From Bacteroidia bacterium (GTDB lineage: Bacteria > Bacteroidota > Bacteroidia > Bacteroidales > Azobacteroidaceae): 64,000 nucleotides of DNA. A program made the position numbers and the translations under genes. Shown here in pieces: positions 42,187-52,982 of the stretch. Each line of letters starts with the position of its first letter. The first letter of the stretch is position 1. Location: positions 9,533-73,532 of the forward strand of contig BNTV01000011.1 of assembly GCA_025996865.1 (NCBI GenBank), written 5' to 3'. The notes under the pieces are model-generated. The model made no database searches, was not told where the DNA came from, and saw only the letters and a list, made by a program, of their open reading frames with translations.

Positions 42187-42780
42187 ATGCTTGATTTTGA
42201 GAAAATGGGCGGCCTGATTCCCGCCATCATACAGGACGAACAGACAAATAAGGTGTTAATGCTGGGTTACATGAATGAAGAGGCATTCGTTAAAACACAG
42301 GAAATCGGCAAGGTAACTTTTTTTAGTCGCTCCAGACAACGATTGTGGACCAAAGGCGAAGAAAGCGGAAATTTCCTGCATGTTGTTTCCATCAATGAAG
42401 ATTGCGACCAAGATACGTTACTGATCAAAGTCAATCCGGCAGGGCCTGTTTGCCACACGGGAAATGATACTTGTTTCAACGAATCCAACGAAGAAGACAT
42501 TCTATTCCTGAAATATTTGCAGGATTTCATTCTCAGCCGTCGCCGGGAAATGCCGGAAGGTTCTTACACAACCAGCCTTTTCAGCAAAGGCATCGGAAGA
42601 ATTGCTCAAAAAGTCGGTGAAGAAGCCGTCGAAACCGTTATCGAAGCGATGACAGGCGATGACGACCGGTTATTGTACGAAAGTTCCGACCTGCTTTATC
42701 ATTTAATCGTCTTGTTGACTTATAAAGGCTTCCGGATCGAAGATTTAGCTAAAGAATTGAAAAAGAGACACAAAGAATAA
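42187..42780 (+). CDS. hisIE: Bifunctional phosphoribosyl-AMP cyclohydrolase / phosphoribosyl-ATP pyrophosphatase
   Basis: Carries out histidine biosynthesis steps 2 and 3 in the cytosol. The 197-residue protein has the HisI cyclohydrolase domain first (MLGYMNEEAF, FFSRSRQRLWTKGEESGNFL, then DCDQDTLLIKV and CHTGNDTCF with the metal cysteines). The HisE pyrophosphohydrolase follows (GRIAQKVGEEAVETVIEAM). I start at ATG 42187; an upstream ATG would add 35 unrelated residues. A TACTTTTG box at 42161-42168 is the likely -7 element. This is a housekeeping gene apart from the PULs; the remaining his genes are not in the window. Confidence 0.95.
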   Translation: MLDFEKMGGLIPAIIQDEQTNKVLMLGYMNEEAFVKTQEIGKVTFFSRSRQRLWTKGEESGNFLHVVSINEDCDQDTLLIKVNPAGPVCHTGNDTCFNESNEEDILFLKYLQDFILSRRREMPEGSYTTSLFSKGIGRIAQKVGEEAVETVIEAMTGDDDRLLYESSDLLYHLIVLLTYKGFRIEDLAKELKKRHKE

Positions 42781-42787
42781 TAATAGC

Positions 42788-43453
42788 ATGGTTTTAATTG
42801 ATTACGAAAATATAGAAGTCCGCAAGGGAGAAAACCTTATTCTGAAAGACGTGACTTTTCAGATAGAGAAGGGTGAATTTTTGTATATCATCGGAAAAGT
42901 AGGTTCCGGCAAGAGTTCTCTGCTAAAAACCATCTATTGTGAAATACCGGTTAAAAAAGGTTATGCCCAGGTTTTTGAGTATGACTTGCGGAAAATCAAA
43001 CGAAAACAGGTTCCTTATTTGCGCCGGAAAGTGGGAATTGTGTTCCAAGACTTTCAGTTATTGACAGATCGCTCCATGCATGAAAATCTCGAATTTGTAT
43101 TGAAAGCGACCGGTTGGAAAGACAAAGACGACATTGAAATGCGTATCCATGAAGTACTTAAAAAAGTGGACATGGAACGCAAAGATTATAAATTCCCGCA
43201 TGAATTATCCGGCGGCGAGCAACAACGAATCGTAATCGCCCGTGCGCTGCTCAACTCTCCCGACCTGATTCTGGCCGACGAACCGACCGGAAATTTAGAC
43301 CCTGAAGCCGGCGCTCAGATTGTGAAACTTCTTCACGAAATCTCTGAAAGCGGCACTTCAATCATCATGACGACACATAATTATCATTGGGTACAAGATT
43401 TTCCGGCGAAAGTGAAGAAATGTGAAGACTGGAGATTGTTGGATATTGAGTAA
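42788..43453 (+). CDS. ftsE: FtsE-like ABC transporter ATP-binding protein
   Basis: Cytoplasmic ATPase of the FtsEX/LolD type, expected to drive cell-wall hydrolase activation at division. The 221-residue protein has Walker A ([13 protein letters not shown]), the Q-loop ([15 protein letters not shown]), the signature ([16 protein letters not shown]), Walker B ([12 protein letters not shown]) and the H-loop (MTTHNY). It starts 7 bp after hisIE, so both may be cotranscribed. No FtsX permease follows; the next gene is convergent, as is often seen in Bacteroidetes where ftsX lies elsewhere. A lone LolD-type ATPase cannot be excluded. Confidence 0.82.
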   Translation: MVLIDYENIEVRKGENLILKDVTFQIEKGEFLYIIGKVGSGKSSLLKTIYCEIPVKKGYAQVFEYDLRKIKRKQVPYLRRKVGIVFQDFQLLTDRSMHENLEFVLKATGWKDKDDIEMRIHEVLKKVDMERKDYKFPHELSGGEQQRIVIARALLNSPDLILADEPTGNLDPEAGAQIVKLLHEISESGTSIIMTTHNYHWVQDFPAKVKKCEDWRLLDIE

Positions 43454-43456
43454 GAA

Positions 43457-46400
43457 CTAAATAAACTCTTTGGGAGATATCCCGAACTGCTTTTTAAAAC
43501 TTTTTGAAAAGTATGAGGAAGAAGAAAAACCGACTAAGAAACCTATTTCATTGATCCGGTATGAACCTTCCTGCAAATATTCCGCCGCTTTTTTCAACCG
43601 TACCAACTGGATAAAATCGTTCGGAGTCAATTCGGATATTCCTTTGATTTTCCGGTGTAAACTTGAACGGCTCATGTGCAGATCTTCAGCCAGCAAATCG
43701 ACATTGAAAGAACTTTCGGACAAGTTTTTATGAATGATTTTCGTTACTTTTTCCAAAAAAATCTCATCCGATTTGGTCAGTGCAATGCTACCGACACTCT
43801 GTACCGGTGAGTTGATAAACGCCTGTTTCACTTTGTTTCGATTCATAAAAAGATTGGAAATCTGGGCGAACAAGTGTTCCATCGCAAAGGGTTTTTCGAC
43901 ATAAGCATCGGCTCCGGCTTCCAAGCCTTCAATACGCGACTGTAATCCGGCTTTTGCCGTAAGCATGATAACAGGAATGTGACTGTAATTGACATTCGAT
44001 TTGATTTCCTTACACAGTTGTAAACCATCCATTTCCGGCATCATGATATCAGTGATTACGATGTCGATATTTTCTTTCTGAAGATAATCCATCGCTATTT
44101 TTCCATTCGAAACTTTCATCACATGATAATGAGTTTTCAGTTTTCCATAGAGAAAATGTCTCATATCCCGGTCATCTTCAGCGAGCAACAAGGTAGGCTT
44201 ACTGATTGAGAAAGGATTTTCTTCAGGCTTGGGTTCGATTTCCGGTTCCGTCAATTCCGTATTGATTACGATGGATGAGGCTTGTTTTACAGGAAGTTCC
44301 ATGATGAAGGAATTTAATTGCGCGGAGGATGTATTTAAACAAAGTTTTCCGTGATGCAATTCAGCCAATGAGCGTGCCAGGGGTAAACCCAGTCCGGTTC
44401 CGCTTTTTACATTATTTCCGGTTTCATCTCTGATCTGGAAAAAAGGTTCGAATATTTTTTCGGACATTTCTTTGGGAATTAATGAGCCGTCGTTGGAAAC
44501 TTCAACGCGGATCAGATCGTTGTCATTCCCGTTTCCGGCGGAAATGATGTCTGCTGTTATCTGAATTCGGGATTCCGCATGTTTTGTGGCATTTGTAAGC
44601 AGATTGCTTAGTATTTTGGTAAAAGCTTCACGATCTACATCCGCACGAATGGTGTCTGCCGAAAAATCCATTTGAAAGCTCAGGTTCTTTTGTGTTACCG
44701 TTGGTTTGAATCTGACAAATACATCCTGAATCAATTGCTTGATGTCTGTATTGATATAATTCAACTGAAATCCTCTTGATTCCATTTTCCTGAAATCAAG
44801 CAATTGGTTGCTTAAGTCGAGTAGCCGGTTGGTATTTTTTTCTATAACTTCCAGATTTTCTTTTAATTCCGGTTCTTCGACATTTTCCGTCAGGATATGT
44901 TCGAGCGGACCTTTAATCAGGCTTAAGGGCGTCCGTATTTCGTGTGCGATATTGGTGAAAAAGGCAATTTTAGCATTATACAGTTCTTTGTTTTTTTCAT
45001 TTTCGAATATTTCCAACTTCCTTTTGTTTCGTTTTTCCATTTTTCTTTTATATGAAATAATCAATTGGAAAATGATGAAAAGTAAGCAGATCGAATAAAC
45101 GGTATAGGCTAATTTTGTCCTGTAAAACGGTGGGAGGATATGTATTTTCAGGGAGGATGATTGTTCATTCCAAAGACCATCATTGTTTGAACCTTTCACC
45201 CGGAATATATAATTTCCCGGAGGTATATTGGAATAGGTCACACTGTGTGTCCCTTCCGATTGTGTCCATTTGTTTTCAAAACCTTCCAAAATATAGGCAT
45301 ACTTGTTTTTCCCGGGGGCCATATAACTTAGGGCGGCAAAATCAATACTGAAAGACGATTGTTTATACGTTAAACGGATTTCGTTTAAGGTGTTGACGGA
45401 TTGTTTGAACAAAGAATCATATCCCTCGCTTTTCGTTTCTTTATTGAACAAATGAAAATCTGTAATAACCACCGGAGGAATGTAATCATTTTCGGTAAAA
45501 GTAAGCGGATCAAAAGCGATAAAACCGTTCAGGCAACCAAAATACAACATGCCTCCGGGCGTTTTGTATCCGGACTTGTAATTAAACTGGTCGCCCAACA
45601 GGCCATTGTCGATTGTGAATGTTTTTATGTTATTGTTTTCCGGATTGAAACAGGAAAGTCCGTTATTGGTCGTCAACCATAACCGGCCTTTATTATCCTC
45701 TAAAATTTTATAAACCACGTCATTCGGTAAACCTTCTTTGGTAGTATAAGAGGTAAAACTCTCATCTTCATTATTATACTTACAAATACCACCTCCTTCG
45801 GTGGTGACCCACAGCCTTTTTTTGCTGTCTTCGTAAATAGAAATAACCTTGTTGTGTCCCAAACTATTTTTATTCTTCGTATCCGGAACGAATACTTTCC
45901 ATTCATCGTTTCTCGGATTGTAGCGAAAAAGTCCCCGGTTGAAAGAGGCAAACCACAATATCCCGTCATACGATTGGAAGATATCATAAATAAAGGTATC
46001 ACCGGTATAGGCGATTTTGGTGAAATTATCTTGTTGCGGATTGTAAACAGCTAATCCGTAAATCGTTCCGAACCATAAATTTCCGGATTCATCCTTGTAA
46101 ATTGAAAAAACACTGTTATCGCATAAAGAATGAGGATCTTCCGTTTTTTTATAGCGCCGGATTACCTTTTGCGTTTTAATGTCAATGACGTTAACGCCAT
46201 GCGTAAATGTCCCGACCCACAGTTTATCGCCATCCGCCAATAATCCGTGAATATTATGATAAGAAACGCTCTCGGAGGTTTCATCCGGCATCAAATTTTT
46301 GAATGTTTTTGTCTGGGGATTGTAATAGTTCAGTCCTTCATCTTCCGTGCCAATCCATAAATTGCCCTGTTGATCCTGTTGAAATTCCCGTATTCGTTTC

Positions 46401-47461
46401 CCGTGTATTGTATTTTTTTTATTTTGCGGATAAAACCGTTCAAAAGGAGTATGCTGCGGCGGATAATAATTGACACCTCCGAAGTAAGTGCCGATCCAAA
46501 GCCCTCCCTCCCGGTCTTTGTACAAACTGTAAACCGCATTATCCGAAAGCGAATAAGGATCAAACAGTTCGTGACTAAAGTTTTTCAGGGTTTGGCTTTG
46601 TGTATTGTAAATGTAAATTCCCGACTCCGAACCGATACAGAGTTCGGTATCGGATTTACGGATGATATCTCTGACAAACAGTCGTTCCCATCCCTCCGAA
46701 GTAAATAAAGGCTTGATTTGTTTGGTTACCAAACTTAGTTTTTTAACCCCGCCGTTTGCCGTTCCAATCAGTAAATCGTTGTAATTGTCCTGATAAAGGC
46801 GGTATATATCATCCCCTGCCACATTTTCTTTATCTATTGGAATGGTTTCAAACCGGTCATTTTTCCGGTCATACCAATTAAGCTCCCCTCCGTGAGTGCC
46901 TATCCATACATTGTCTTCCCGGTCTATGCAAATGCACCAGGCATTGACAATCGTATTTACTTTGTAAAAAATCAATTCCCGTTGTTGCGTTTTATACAGA
47001 AAAACACCCTGCCAATCCACGGCAAACCAGAGATTCCCGTTTTTATCGGCTTTAATATCATTTACTTCTCTTTCGATGGATATTCCATTGGTAGTTTGCA
47101 AATCAAAGAGTGAAAAATTTTCCGAAGACGGATTATAGATATAGACTCCGGCATCCGTTCCGACCCAGATATTTTCTTTTTCATCCTGATAGAGACTGCG
47201 GATAAAATTGTTGCCTATGCTGTTCTTGTTTTTTTTGTCGTGCTTGAAATTTTTGAATGTGTATCCGTCGTAACGGCTCAGTCCGTCTTTGGTGCCGAAC
47301 CACATAAAACCCTGCTTATCCTGTAATATGCAGGAAACGGTATTCTGCGGAAGCCCGTTTTCGACACCAAATCTTCTGAAGTAGTAACTTTCTTCGCTTT
47401 TCAGTGTCGCAGGACTGATCAGAAAAATAAAAGCGATGATTGATAAAGGAATACTTTTCAT
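43457..47461 (-). CDS. Hybrid two-component system sensor-regulator (PUL 2)
   Basis: Single-protein sensor, kinase and transcription factor spanning the inner membrane. I use ATG 47461 (MKSIPLSIIAFIFLISPATL signal); the frame runs further upstream without reason. The protein of about 1334 residues has two periplasmic seven-blade propellers of Reg_prop repeats (MWFGTKDGLSRYDG, then LWIGTYFGGVNYY and similar). A Y_Y_Y domain (YAYILEGFENKWTQ) and one transmembrane helix (YTVYSICLLFIIFQLIIS) come next, then HisKA with His840 (AHEIRTPLSL), HATPase, a receiver with Asp1138 (VITDIMMPEMDG) and an AraC HTH at the C-terminus (EDLHMSRSSLHRKIKGISEL). It is divergent from the SusC gene it likely activates on sensing a pectic oligosaccharide. 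Confidence 0.95.
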   Translation of the reverse strand: MKSIPLSIIAFIFLISPATLKSEESYYFRRFGVENGLPQNTVSCILQDKQGFMWFGTKDGLSRYDGYTFKNFKHDKKNKNSIGNNFIRSLYQDEKENIWVGTDAGVYIYNPSSENFSLFDLQTTNGISIEREVNDIKADKNGNLWFAVDWQGVFLYKTQQRELIFYKVNTIVNAWCICIDREDNVWIGTHGGELNWYDRKNDRFETIPIDKENVAGDDIYRLYQDNYNDLLIGTANGGVKKLSLVTKQIKPLFTSEGWERLFVRDIIRKSDTELCIGSESGIYIYNTQSQTLKNFSHELFDPYSLSDNAVYSLYKDREGGLWIGTYFGGVNYYPPQHTPFERFYPQNKKNTIHGKRIREFQQDQQGNLWIGTEDEGLNYYNPQTKTFKNLMPDETSESVSYHNIHGLLADGDKLWVGTFTHGVNVIDIKTQKVIRRYKKTEDPHSLCDNSVFSIYKDESGNLWFGTIYGLAVYNPQQDNFTKIAYTGDTFIYDIFQSYDGILWFASFNRGLFRYNPRNDEWKVFVPDTKNKNSLGHNKVISIYEDSKKRLWVTTEGGGICKYNNEDESFTSYTTKEGLPNDVVYKILEDNKGRLWLTTNNGLSCFNPENNNIKTFTIDNGLLGDQFNYKSGYKTPGGMLYFGCLNGFIAFDPLTFTENDYIPPVVITDFHLFNKETKSEGYDSLFKQSVNTLNEIRLTYKQSSFSIDFAALSYMAPGKNKYAYILEGFENKWTQSEGTHSVTYSNIPPGNYIFRVKGSNNDGLWNEQSSSLKIHILPPFYRTKLAYTVYSICLLFIIFQLIISYKRKMEKRNKRKLEIFENEKNKELYNAKIAFFTNIAHEIRTPLSLIKGPLEHILTENVEEPELKENLEVIEKNTNRLLDLSNQLLDFRKMESRGFQLNYINTDIKQLIQDVFVRFKPTVTQKNLSFQMDFSADTIRADVDREAFTKILSNLLTNATKHAESRIQITADIISAGNGNDNDLIRVEVSNDGSLIPKEMSEKIFEPFFQIRDETGNNVKSGTGLGLPLARSLAELHHGKLCLNTSSAQLNSFIMELPVKQASSIVINTELTEPEIEPKPEENPFSISKPTLLLAEDDRDMRHFLYGKLKTHYHVMKVSNGKIAMDYLQKENIDIVITDIMMPEMDGLQLCKEIKSNVNYSHIPVIMLTAKAGLQSRIEGLEAGADAYVEKPFAMEHLFAQISNLFMNRNKVKQAFINSPVQSVGSIALTKSDEIFLEKVTKIIHKNLSESSFNVDLLAEDLHMSRSSLHRKIKGISELTPNDFIQLVRLKKAAEYLQEGSYRINEIGFLVGFSSSSYFSKSFKKQFGISPKEFI

Positions 47462-47616
47462 AAATAAATGCAAAGATATGAATTGAAAATGAAAAAATCT
47501 TATCAAAAAAATGTAATTTCCTGCCAAGAAACCGAAAACTGATACGCAGCTCCATATTTGATAGAAAAGTACATTAAAATGATAAAATAATAACCTCTTT
47601 TAAAAACAAGGTTTCT

Positions 47617-47624
47617 TAACTTTG
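47617..47624 (+). promoter_or_regulatory. Candidate -7 box for PUL 2 susC
   Basis: TAACTTTG, 33 bp before the susC ATG. The -33 element is poor, as expected for an activator-dependent promoter. The 195-bp divergent region with the sensor gene should hold the activator site. On the minus strand TATCTTTG (plus 47471-47478) may serve the sensor gene. Confidence 0.45.
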
Positions 47625-47656
47625 CTTTGTACAATTTTACAAAAAAAATTAATATT

Positions 47657-50600
47657 ATGAATCAAACGTATTTAAAAATTCTACTTGGAAAAACCATTCG
47701 ATGGATGAAAATCTCTCCCATCGTTTGTTTTTTGTTTATTGGAACCCATTTGTTTGCACAGTCGGGAACACTCAAAGGACTTGTAACCGACGACAAACAA
47801 GAGCCTTTGATCGGCGTAACCGTTGGAATTAAAAGTACCAACCGGGGTACGGTTACCGATGTGAACGGTAATTTCGAGTTTCAGGTTAAAGAAGGGGAAA
47901 CACTTGTTTTTTCTTATATAGGTTATCTTTCGCAGGAAATTGTTGTGAAGAATTTTGCTTCGGTGACAATCACGTTGCAAACCAATCAGAAAACGTTGGA
48001 TGAAGTGGTGGTAGTCGGCTACGGCACCATGCGGAAAAAAGATCTTACCGGTTCGGTTATTCAAATCCGTCCCGAAAATATGGCCAACGAAAATCCCAAG
48101 ACTGTTCAGGATATCTTGCGCGGTACTCCGGGTTTGCAAGTGGGCTACGATGCTTCGGCCAAAGGAGGAGGTAGCCTGATGATACGCGGGCAGCGTTCGG
48201 TCTATACTGACGGCGGCCACAACAACCCTTTGCTCATTATTGACGGAATGCAATTTTATGGAGAACTCTCGGAAATCAATCCGGATGATATTGCCCAGAT
48301 CGACGTTCTCAAAGATGCTTCGGCAGCGGCTATTTATGGTGCAAAGGCGGCAAGTGGCGTTATCATTATCGTTACCAAAAAGGGGAAGCAGGGGAAACCC
48401 GTTGTAAACATTAGTACGAATACGGGTTGGACGCAAGAAAGTAATTATCGTGAAAGATTCGCTCCGGAAGCCTATTTACAACATCGCCAAGATTGGTACA
48501 CGAAAAATTCTTATGGTGTGAATCCGGAGACAGGGGCTTATGAAGCATATCAAACAGGTGTTTATGCCAATCAACCCGGATTTTTTATGCGCCCCGACCA
48601 ACTGCCGTCAAATATTTCTGTTGATGCTTGGCGGGCGTATAGCACCAACGAAAGTGGCGATTCCGATTTGAGCATCTGGGCTAAAAGGCTTGGATTCAAG
48701 GGTAATGCACTCGAAAATTTCCTTGCCGGTAAAACGGTTGATTGGGCTAAGCACACTTACCGGACAGGCTTCAATCAAGACTACAATGCCAGTGTAAGCG
48801 GTGCCAGCGACAAGATGAACTATTATTTGTCAATGGGCTACCTGAAAAATCAGGGTGCGCAAGTAGATGATGAATACCAGGCCATACGCGCCAATATGAA
48901 AGTGGAAGGCAAGGTGAACAAATGGCTCGAAATAGGCGCCAATGTAAACTTTCAAGACCGTTCGGATGGCGAAATAGGGATAGATAACGATTACCAGATG
49001 CGCAATAGTCCTTATGCCGATTATGCCGATGAAAACGGCAATTTGTTGCAATATCCCCTGAGTTCCGATTTCAGTCAAAGGGGCTATAACTACGAATTTC
49101 AAAAACAATATCTGAAATTGGAAAAAGGCTACACCGTGCTGAACAGCATTTTGAACGCCAAAATAACGTTACCGTATAATATTACCTATTCGTTCAATGC
49201 TTCACCGCGCTATCAGTTTTTTTATGACCGCTATTTCATGTCGGCGAGTTTACCGGGTTCCGATCCCAAATCACGCGGGGCAAACCGCGAACAGGCAAAG
49301 CGTTTCGACTGGTCGCTCAACAATACGCTCGCATGGGACTACACTTTCAAGGAAAAACATCACGTAATCCTTACGCTTGTGCAGGAGGCCGAAGAACGTC
49401 AATACTGGCAGGATCGCATTGAAGCTCGCAATATCTTACCATCTGATATTTTGGGTTTTCATAATACCAAAAATGGCTCCAAAGAAAGCAGTACTTACTC
49501 AAGCAGCGACTCACACCAAACGGCAGATGCTTTACTGGCCCGTTTGTTTTATTCCTACGACAGTCGCTATATGCTCACTACATCTATTCGTAGAGACGGA
49601 TATTCCGCATTCGGTTCATCCAATCCCTACGCCACTTTCCCCTCAATATCGCTGGCATGGTCATTTGCAAACGAAAAATTCTTTGATAAATGGAACAATA
49701 TCATGAGTACCGGAAAATTGCGCGTATCCTACGGGAAAAACGGTAACCGGTCGCTGAGTGATCCCTACCAGGCGCTTGCCAACCTTTACGAAGGAGCGGG
49801 TAAAATGCAGGGCTATCTCAACAAAAGCGGAGAACAGGAGCTATTGCGCTATTTAATGGCCGACCGGATGGCAAATCCGCATCTGCAATGGGAAAAAACC
49901 GCATCATGGAACTTCGGGCTTGATTTCGGGTTCCTCAATGACCGCATATCGGGAAGCATCGAATATTACAATATGAGTACCCATGATATGATTATGAGAC
50001 AGCGCCTGCCTGAATTTTCGGGATTTCTTTTTATTACCACCAATTTGGGACAAGTGGATAACCGCGGGGTTGAATTTTCATTACAGTCGCGTAATATCAA
50101 AAACAGTATGTTGGAATGGAATACCACATTCGGTTTTTCATACAACAAGAACGAGATAAAACATCTATACTACGAAAACGTGGATGTTCTGGATTCGGAA
50201 GGAAATGTGACAGGAGCAAGAGAAATGGACGATAAAGCGAACGGATGGTTTATCGGACAGCCCATCAGTACAATCTGGGACTACCGTGTTACCGGAATTT
50301 GGCAGGCAAATGAGGTGGAGGAAGCGAAAAAATACGGTCAGGCGCCGGGCGATCCCAAAGTGGCGAATAACCCTGCCAACGATAAGGTAAACGCCGATGG
50401 AACCGTTACGTTTGTATATAATGATGACGATAAAGAATTTCTCGGACAAACTACTCCTCCTTTCCATTGGTCTTTGCGTAATGAGTTCATATTGTGGAAG
50501 AACCTCAGCATCTCGTTCAACATTTACTCATATATGGGGCACAAAAGTATGTCGGGCAACTACCTCAATAATGATGATGACGGAGGACGTATGGCGTACG

Positions 50601-50920
50601 CTTTGGCAAATCTGCCGGCAAAAGAATATTGGACGCCTGATAACCCCACCAATGATTATGGACGTATTGAAGCCAAAGGACCTACCGGCGCTGCCGGTGC
50701 GGGAAAACTGTATGACCGTTCGTTTATTCGCCTCGAAAACATTTCTGTGGGATATACATTACCGCAAAAGTGGACTTCAAAATTGGATATAGAGCGTATC
50801 AAACTGTACGCCACCGTTCGCAACGCCGCTGTGTGGGCAAAAGACTGGGAATATGGCGATCCCGAAACCGGCGGATTGGCTACTCGTGTTTATACATTAG
50901 GACTGAATCTAAATTTTTAA
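47657..50920 (+). CDS. SusC-like TonB-dependent outer-membrane transporter (PUL 2)
   Basis: Outer-membrane oligosaccharide importer. The protein of about 1087 residues starts at ATG 47657 (MNQTYLKILLGKTIRWMKIS); the longer frame begins with a TTG. It has a signal ending LFAQ and the carboxypeptidase-D-like domain (LKGLVTDDKQEPLIGVTVGI). The TonB box (TLDEVVVVGYGTMRKKDLTG), the plug (PLLIIDGMQFYGELSEINPD, then AAIYGAKAASGVIIIVTKKG) and the barrel to the terminal strand YTLGLNLNF complete it. It pairs with the susD gene 26 bp downstream. It is unlike the PUL 1 SusC outside the shared motifs, so the two take different substrates. Confidence 0.95.
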   Translation: MNQTYLKILLGKTIRWMKISPIVCFLFIGTHLFAQSGTLKGLVTDDKQEPLIGVTVGIKSTNRGTVTDVNGNFEFQVKEGETLVFSYIGYLSQEIVVKNFASVTITLQTNQKTLDEVVVVGYGTMRKKDLTGSVIQIRPENMANENPKTVQDILRGTPGLQVGYDASAKGGGSLMIRGQRSVYTDGGHNNPLLIIDGMQFYGELSEINPDDIAQIDVLKDASAAAIYGAKAASGVIIIVTKKGKQGKPVVNISTNTGWTQESNYRERFAPEAYLQHRQDWYTKNSYGVNPETGAYEAYQTGVYANQPGFFMRPDQLPSNISVDAWRAYSTNESGDSDLSIWAKRLGFKGNALENFLAGKTVDWAKHTYRTGFNQDYNASVSGASDKMNYYLSMGYLKNQGAQVDDEYQAIRANMKVEGKVNKWLEIGANVNFQDRSDGEIGIDNDYQMRNSPYADYADENGNLLQYPLSSDFSQRGYNYEFQKQYLKLEKGYTVLNSILNAKITLPYNITYSFNASPRYQFFYDRYFMSASLPGSDPKSRGANREQAKRFDWSLNNTLAWDYTFKEKHHVILTLVQEAEERQYWQDRIEARNILPSDILGFHNTKNGSKESSTYSSSDSHQTADALLARLFYSYDSRYMLTTSIRRDGYSAFGSSNPYATFPSISLAWSFANEKFFDKWNNIMSTGKLRVSYGKNGNRSLSDPYQALANLYEGAGKMQGYLNKSGEQELLRYLMADRMANPHLQWEKTASWNFGLDFGFLNDRISGSIEYYNMSTHDMIMRQRLPEFSGFLFITTNLGQVDNRGVEFSLQSRNIKNSMLEWNTTFGFSYNKNEIKHLYYENVDVLDSEGNVTGAREMDDKANGWFIGQPISTIWDYRVTGIWQANEVEEAKKYGQAPGDPKVANNPANDKVNADGTVTFVYNDDDKEFLGQTTPPFHWSLRNEFILWKNLSISFNIYSYMGHKSMSGNYLNNDDDGGRMAYALANLPAKEYWTPDNPTNDYGRIEAKGPTGAAGAGKLYDRSFIRLENISVGYTLPQKWTSKLDIERIKLYATVRNAAVWAKDWEYGDPETGGLATRVYTLGLNLNF

Positions 50921-50932
50921 ATACTAATAGAA

Positions 50933-50952
50933 AACAAATTAATCACATGAAA
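50933..50952 (+). repeat. 20-bp start-context repeat, copy 2
   Basis: AACAAATTAATCACATGAAA covering the start codon of the PUL 2 susD (ATG 50947); identical to 24026 and 55586. Confidence 0.6.
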
Positions 50953-52962
50953 CAGATAACTCAAAAATTGAATCATATATGCCTTACCTTGTTTATAGGC
51001 GGCACAATTTTGCTTAGCGGATGTTCGGAAGAATTTTTGAAACCCGACCCGCTATCACTCTACGAACCTACCGCCACATTCAGCACCGAACCGGGCTTGA
51101 GGTCGGCGTTGGCGATATGTGACCGTCACCTCAAACTGTATTGGGCGACCGACCACAATGAAATGCTTTCCATAGGAACGGAATACATCTTTTCCGAACT
51201 GATGGTTGCCAGTGCGACCGACAAGCGCAGCATGCTTTGCGATGTGGCCAATATGCTCACCCCTACGAGTGATCACAATACTCAGCAGAATCTTGACAGA
51301 ACAAACAGCCTCTGGTATTTTTGGGAGGAAACCTATAAAGGCATTATGTATGCCAACACCATTATCCAATTTGTAGATAAAGTCGAAGATTTGGACGAAG
51401 CCACCCGAAATATATATAAGGGCAGAGCCTGTTTTCATCGTTCTTTCCGGTATATGGCTTTAGTGTTTCAGTATGGCGATATACCACTTGTAACAAAAAT
51501 TTTGGAGGTGCCCAAGCAAAACTACCGCTGTACGAAACGCGACGCTATTCTACAAATGATTACCAAAGATATGGAGTTTGCCGTCCAATGGGTACCCGAC
51601 CAAAAAGATATGGATCTGACAGGCATGGTGAACAAGGGGGCTTGCCGCATGTTGCTTGCCAAATGCTATCTGGCAACGGGAGAATATGCCAAAGCCAAAG
51701 AACAAACCGACATATTGATTGAACAATCAGGCTATTCGCTCATGCAAAACAACTTCGGGACATTTAACGATGGCGGCGAACCGCAAACATGGCCCATTAC
51801 CCGCAATGTAATCTGGGATTTGCACCGCGCCGAAAACAAACTCATTGCTGCTAATAAAGAAGTCATTATGGGTATGCCTAATCGGGGTTCGGAGGCGGAA
51901 GCATTCGTTAAAATGCTTACGATGCGCATCTTGTATCCCTTTATTTTTGATGGAAGGCTAAAAACAAAAGACGGTAAGCAGGCACTGCAAAACATAAAAC
52001 GGAACAGCGCCGACTATGATTCGAAATATGATTATATGCGGGCGTTCGGGCGAGGCATTGCTACATTCCGTCCCACTTATTTTCAAACCCATACTTTGTG
52101 GAGTGTTAACGGCGTTATGGACAAGACCGACTTGCGCCATAACTCGGAAGCAGGCAACTGGGTGCGCATGGAAGATTACCGTGTCAACAACAAGGCATCT
52201 TCGGAATTTGGAAAACCCGTCACGCTTTTCAATCCCGACAACGGAGCGCTGCTGTGCAGCGACACTATTCGCCGCTGGTTCGATGTTCCTCATTACATAT
52301 TTTATCTGGACGATCCTGTGAATGAAGCTAATATAAGCGGTTCAGACGGCAACAGAGGCGCTACTAACGGCGGTATGGCCGATTGGTATCTTTACCGTTT
52401 GGCTGAAGCATATCTTCTTCGAGCCGAAGCCAAATACTATATGAATCCGAATGATCCTACCATTAAGGATGATTTAAATACGGTGAGACAGCGGGCTAAA
52501 TGTACCGAACTTTATAATGGAACCGTTACTATTGGCGACATTATGAACGAGCGCGCCCGCGAATTGTATTGGGAAGAGTGGCGCAACGTGGAACTGACCC
52601 GAGTGTCGCTCTGTCTTGCCCGTAGCGGAAAACCCGACGAATGGGGCAATACGTATAGTTTGGACAACTTTGACAAACAAAGCGGTACGGATTCCAACGG
52701 CGGAAGTTACTGGTATCAACGCATTGTGCATTATAGTATGTATAATAAGGGGCCTGTGCAGATTGATGCCACCGGTAACAGCAACCCCAACTATACCATG
52801 GACAAAAAGAATATTTACTGGCCGATTCCTGATAAGGCAATCACCGCCAACAACAAAGGTAAACTGAGCCAGAATTATGGCTATGACGGATATGATCCAT
52901 CCATACCTCAATGGGATAAATGGGAAGATGCCGTAGCTGACGAAGACAAAACGACAAACTAA
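50947..52962 (+). CDS. SusD/RagB-like glycan-binding lipoprotein (PUL 2)
   Basis: Surface glycan-binding partner of the preceding SusC. The 671-residue protein starts at ATG 50947 with a lipoprotein signal (TLFIGGTILLSGCSEEFL). The mature start is KPDPLSLYEPTATFS. TPR-like helices (RACFHRSFRYMALVFQYGDI) and the C-terminal SusD signature (DWYLYRLAEAYLLRAEAKYY, then NERARELYWEEWRNVELTR) are present, and the end is the usual PIPDKAI-type region followed by an acidic tail. An earlier start would add residues from the end of susC. A strong hairpin follows the stop. Confidence 0.94.
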   Translation: MKQITQKLNHICLTLFIGGTILLSGCSEEFLKPDPLSLYEPTATFSTEPGLRSALAICDRHLKLYWATDHNEMLSIGTEYIFSELMVASATDKRSMLCDVANMLTPTSDHNTQQNLDRTNSLWYFWEETYKGIMYANTIIQFVDKVEDLDEATRNIYKGRACFHRSFRYMALVFQYGDIPLVTKILEVPKQNYRCTKRDAILQMITKDMEFAVQWVPDQKDMDLTGMVNKGACRMLLAKCYLATGEYAKAKEQTDILIEQSGYSLMQNNFGTFNDGGEPQTWPITRNVIWDLHRAENKLIAANKEVIMGMPNRGSEAEAFVKMLTMRILYPFIFDGRLKTKDGKQALQNIKRNSADYDSKYDYMRAFGRGIATFRPTYFQTHTLWSVNGVMDKTDLRHNSEAGNWVRMEDYRVNNKASSEFGKPVTLFNPDNGALLCSDTIRRWFDVPHYIFYLDDPVNEANISGSDGNRGATNGGMADWYLYRLAEAYLLRAEAKYYMNPNDPTIKDDLNTVRQRAKCTELYNGTVTIGDIMNERARELYWEEWRNVELTRVSLCLARSGKPDEWGNTYSLDNFDKQSGTDSNGGSYWYQRIVHYSMYNKGPVQIDATGNSNPNYTMDKKNIYWPIPDKAITANNKGKLSQNYGYDGYDPSIPQWDKWEDAVADEDKTTN

Positions 52963-52982
52963 ATCTCTGTTTGCCTGTTTCT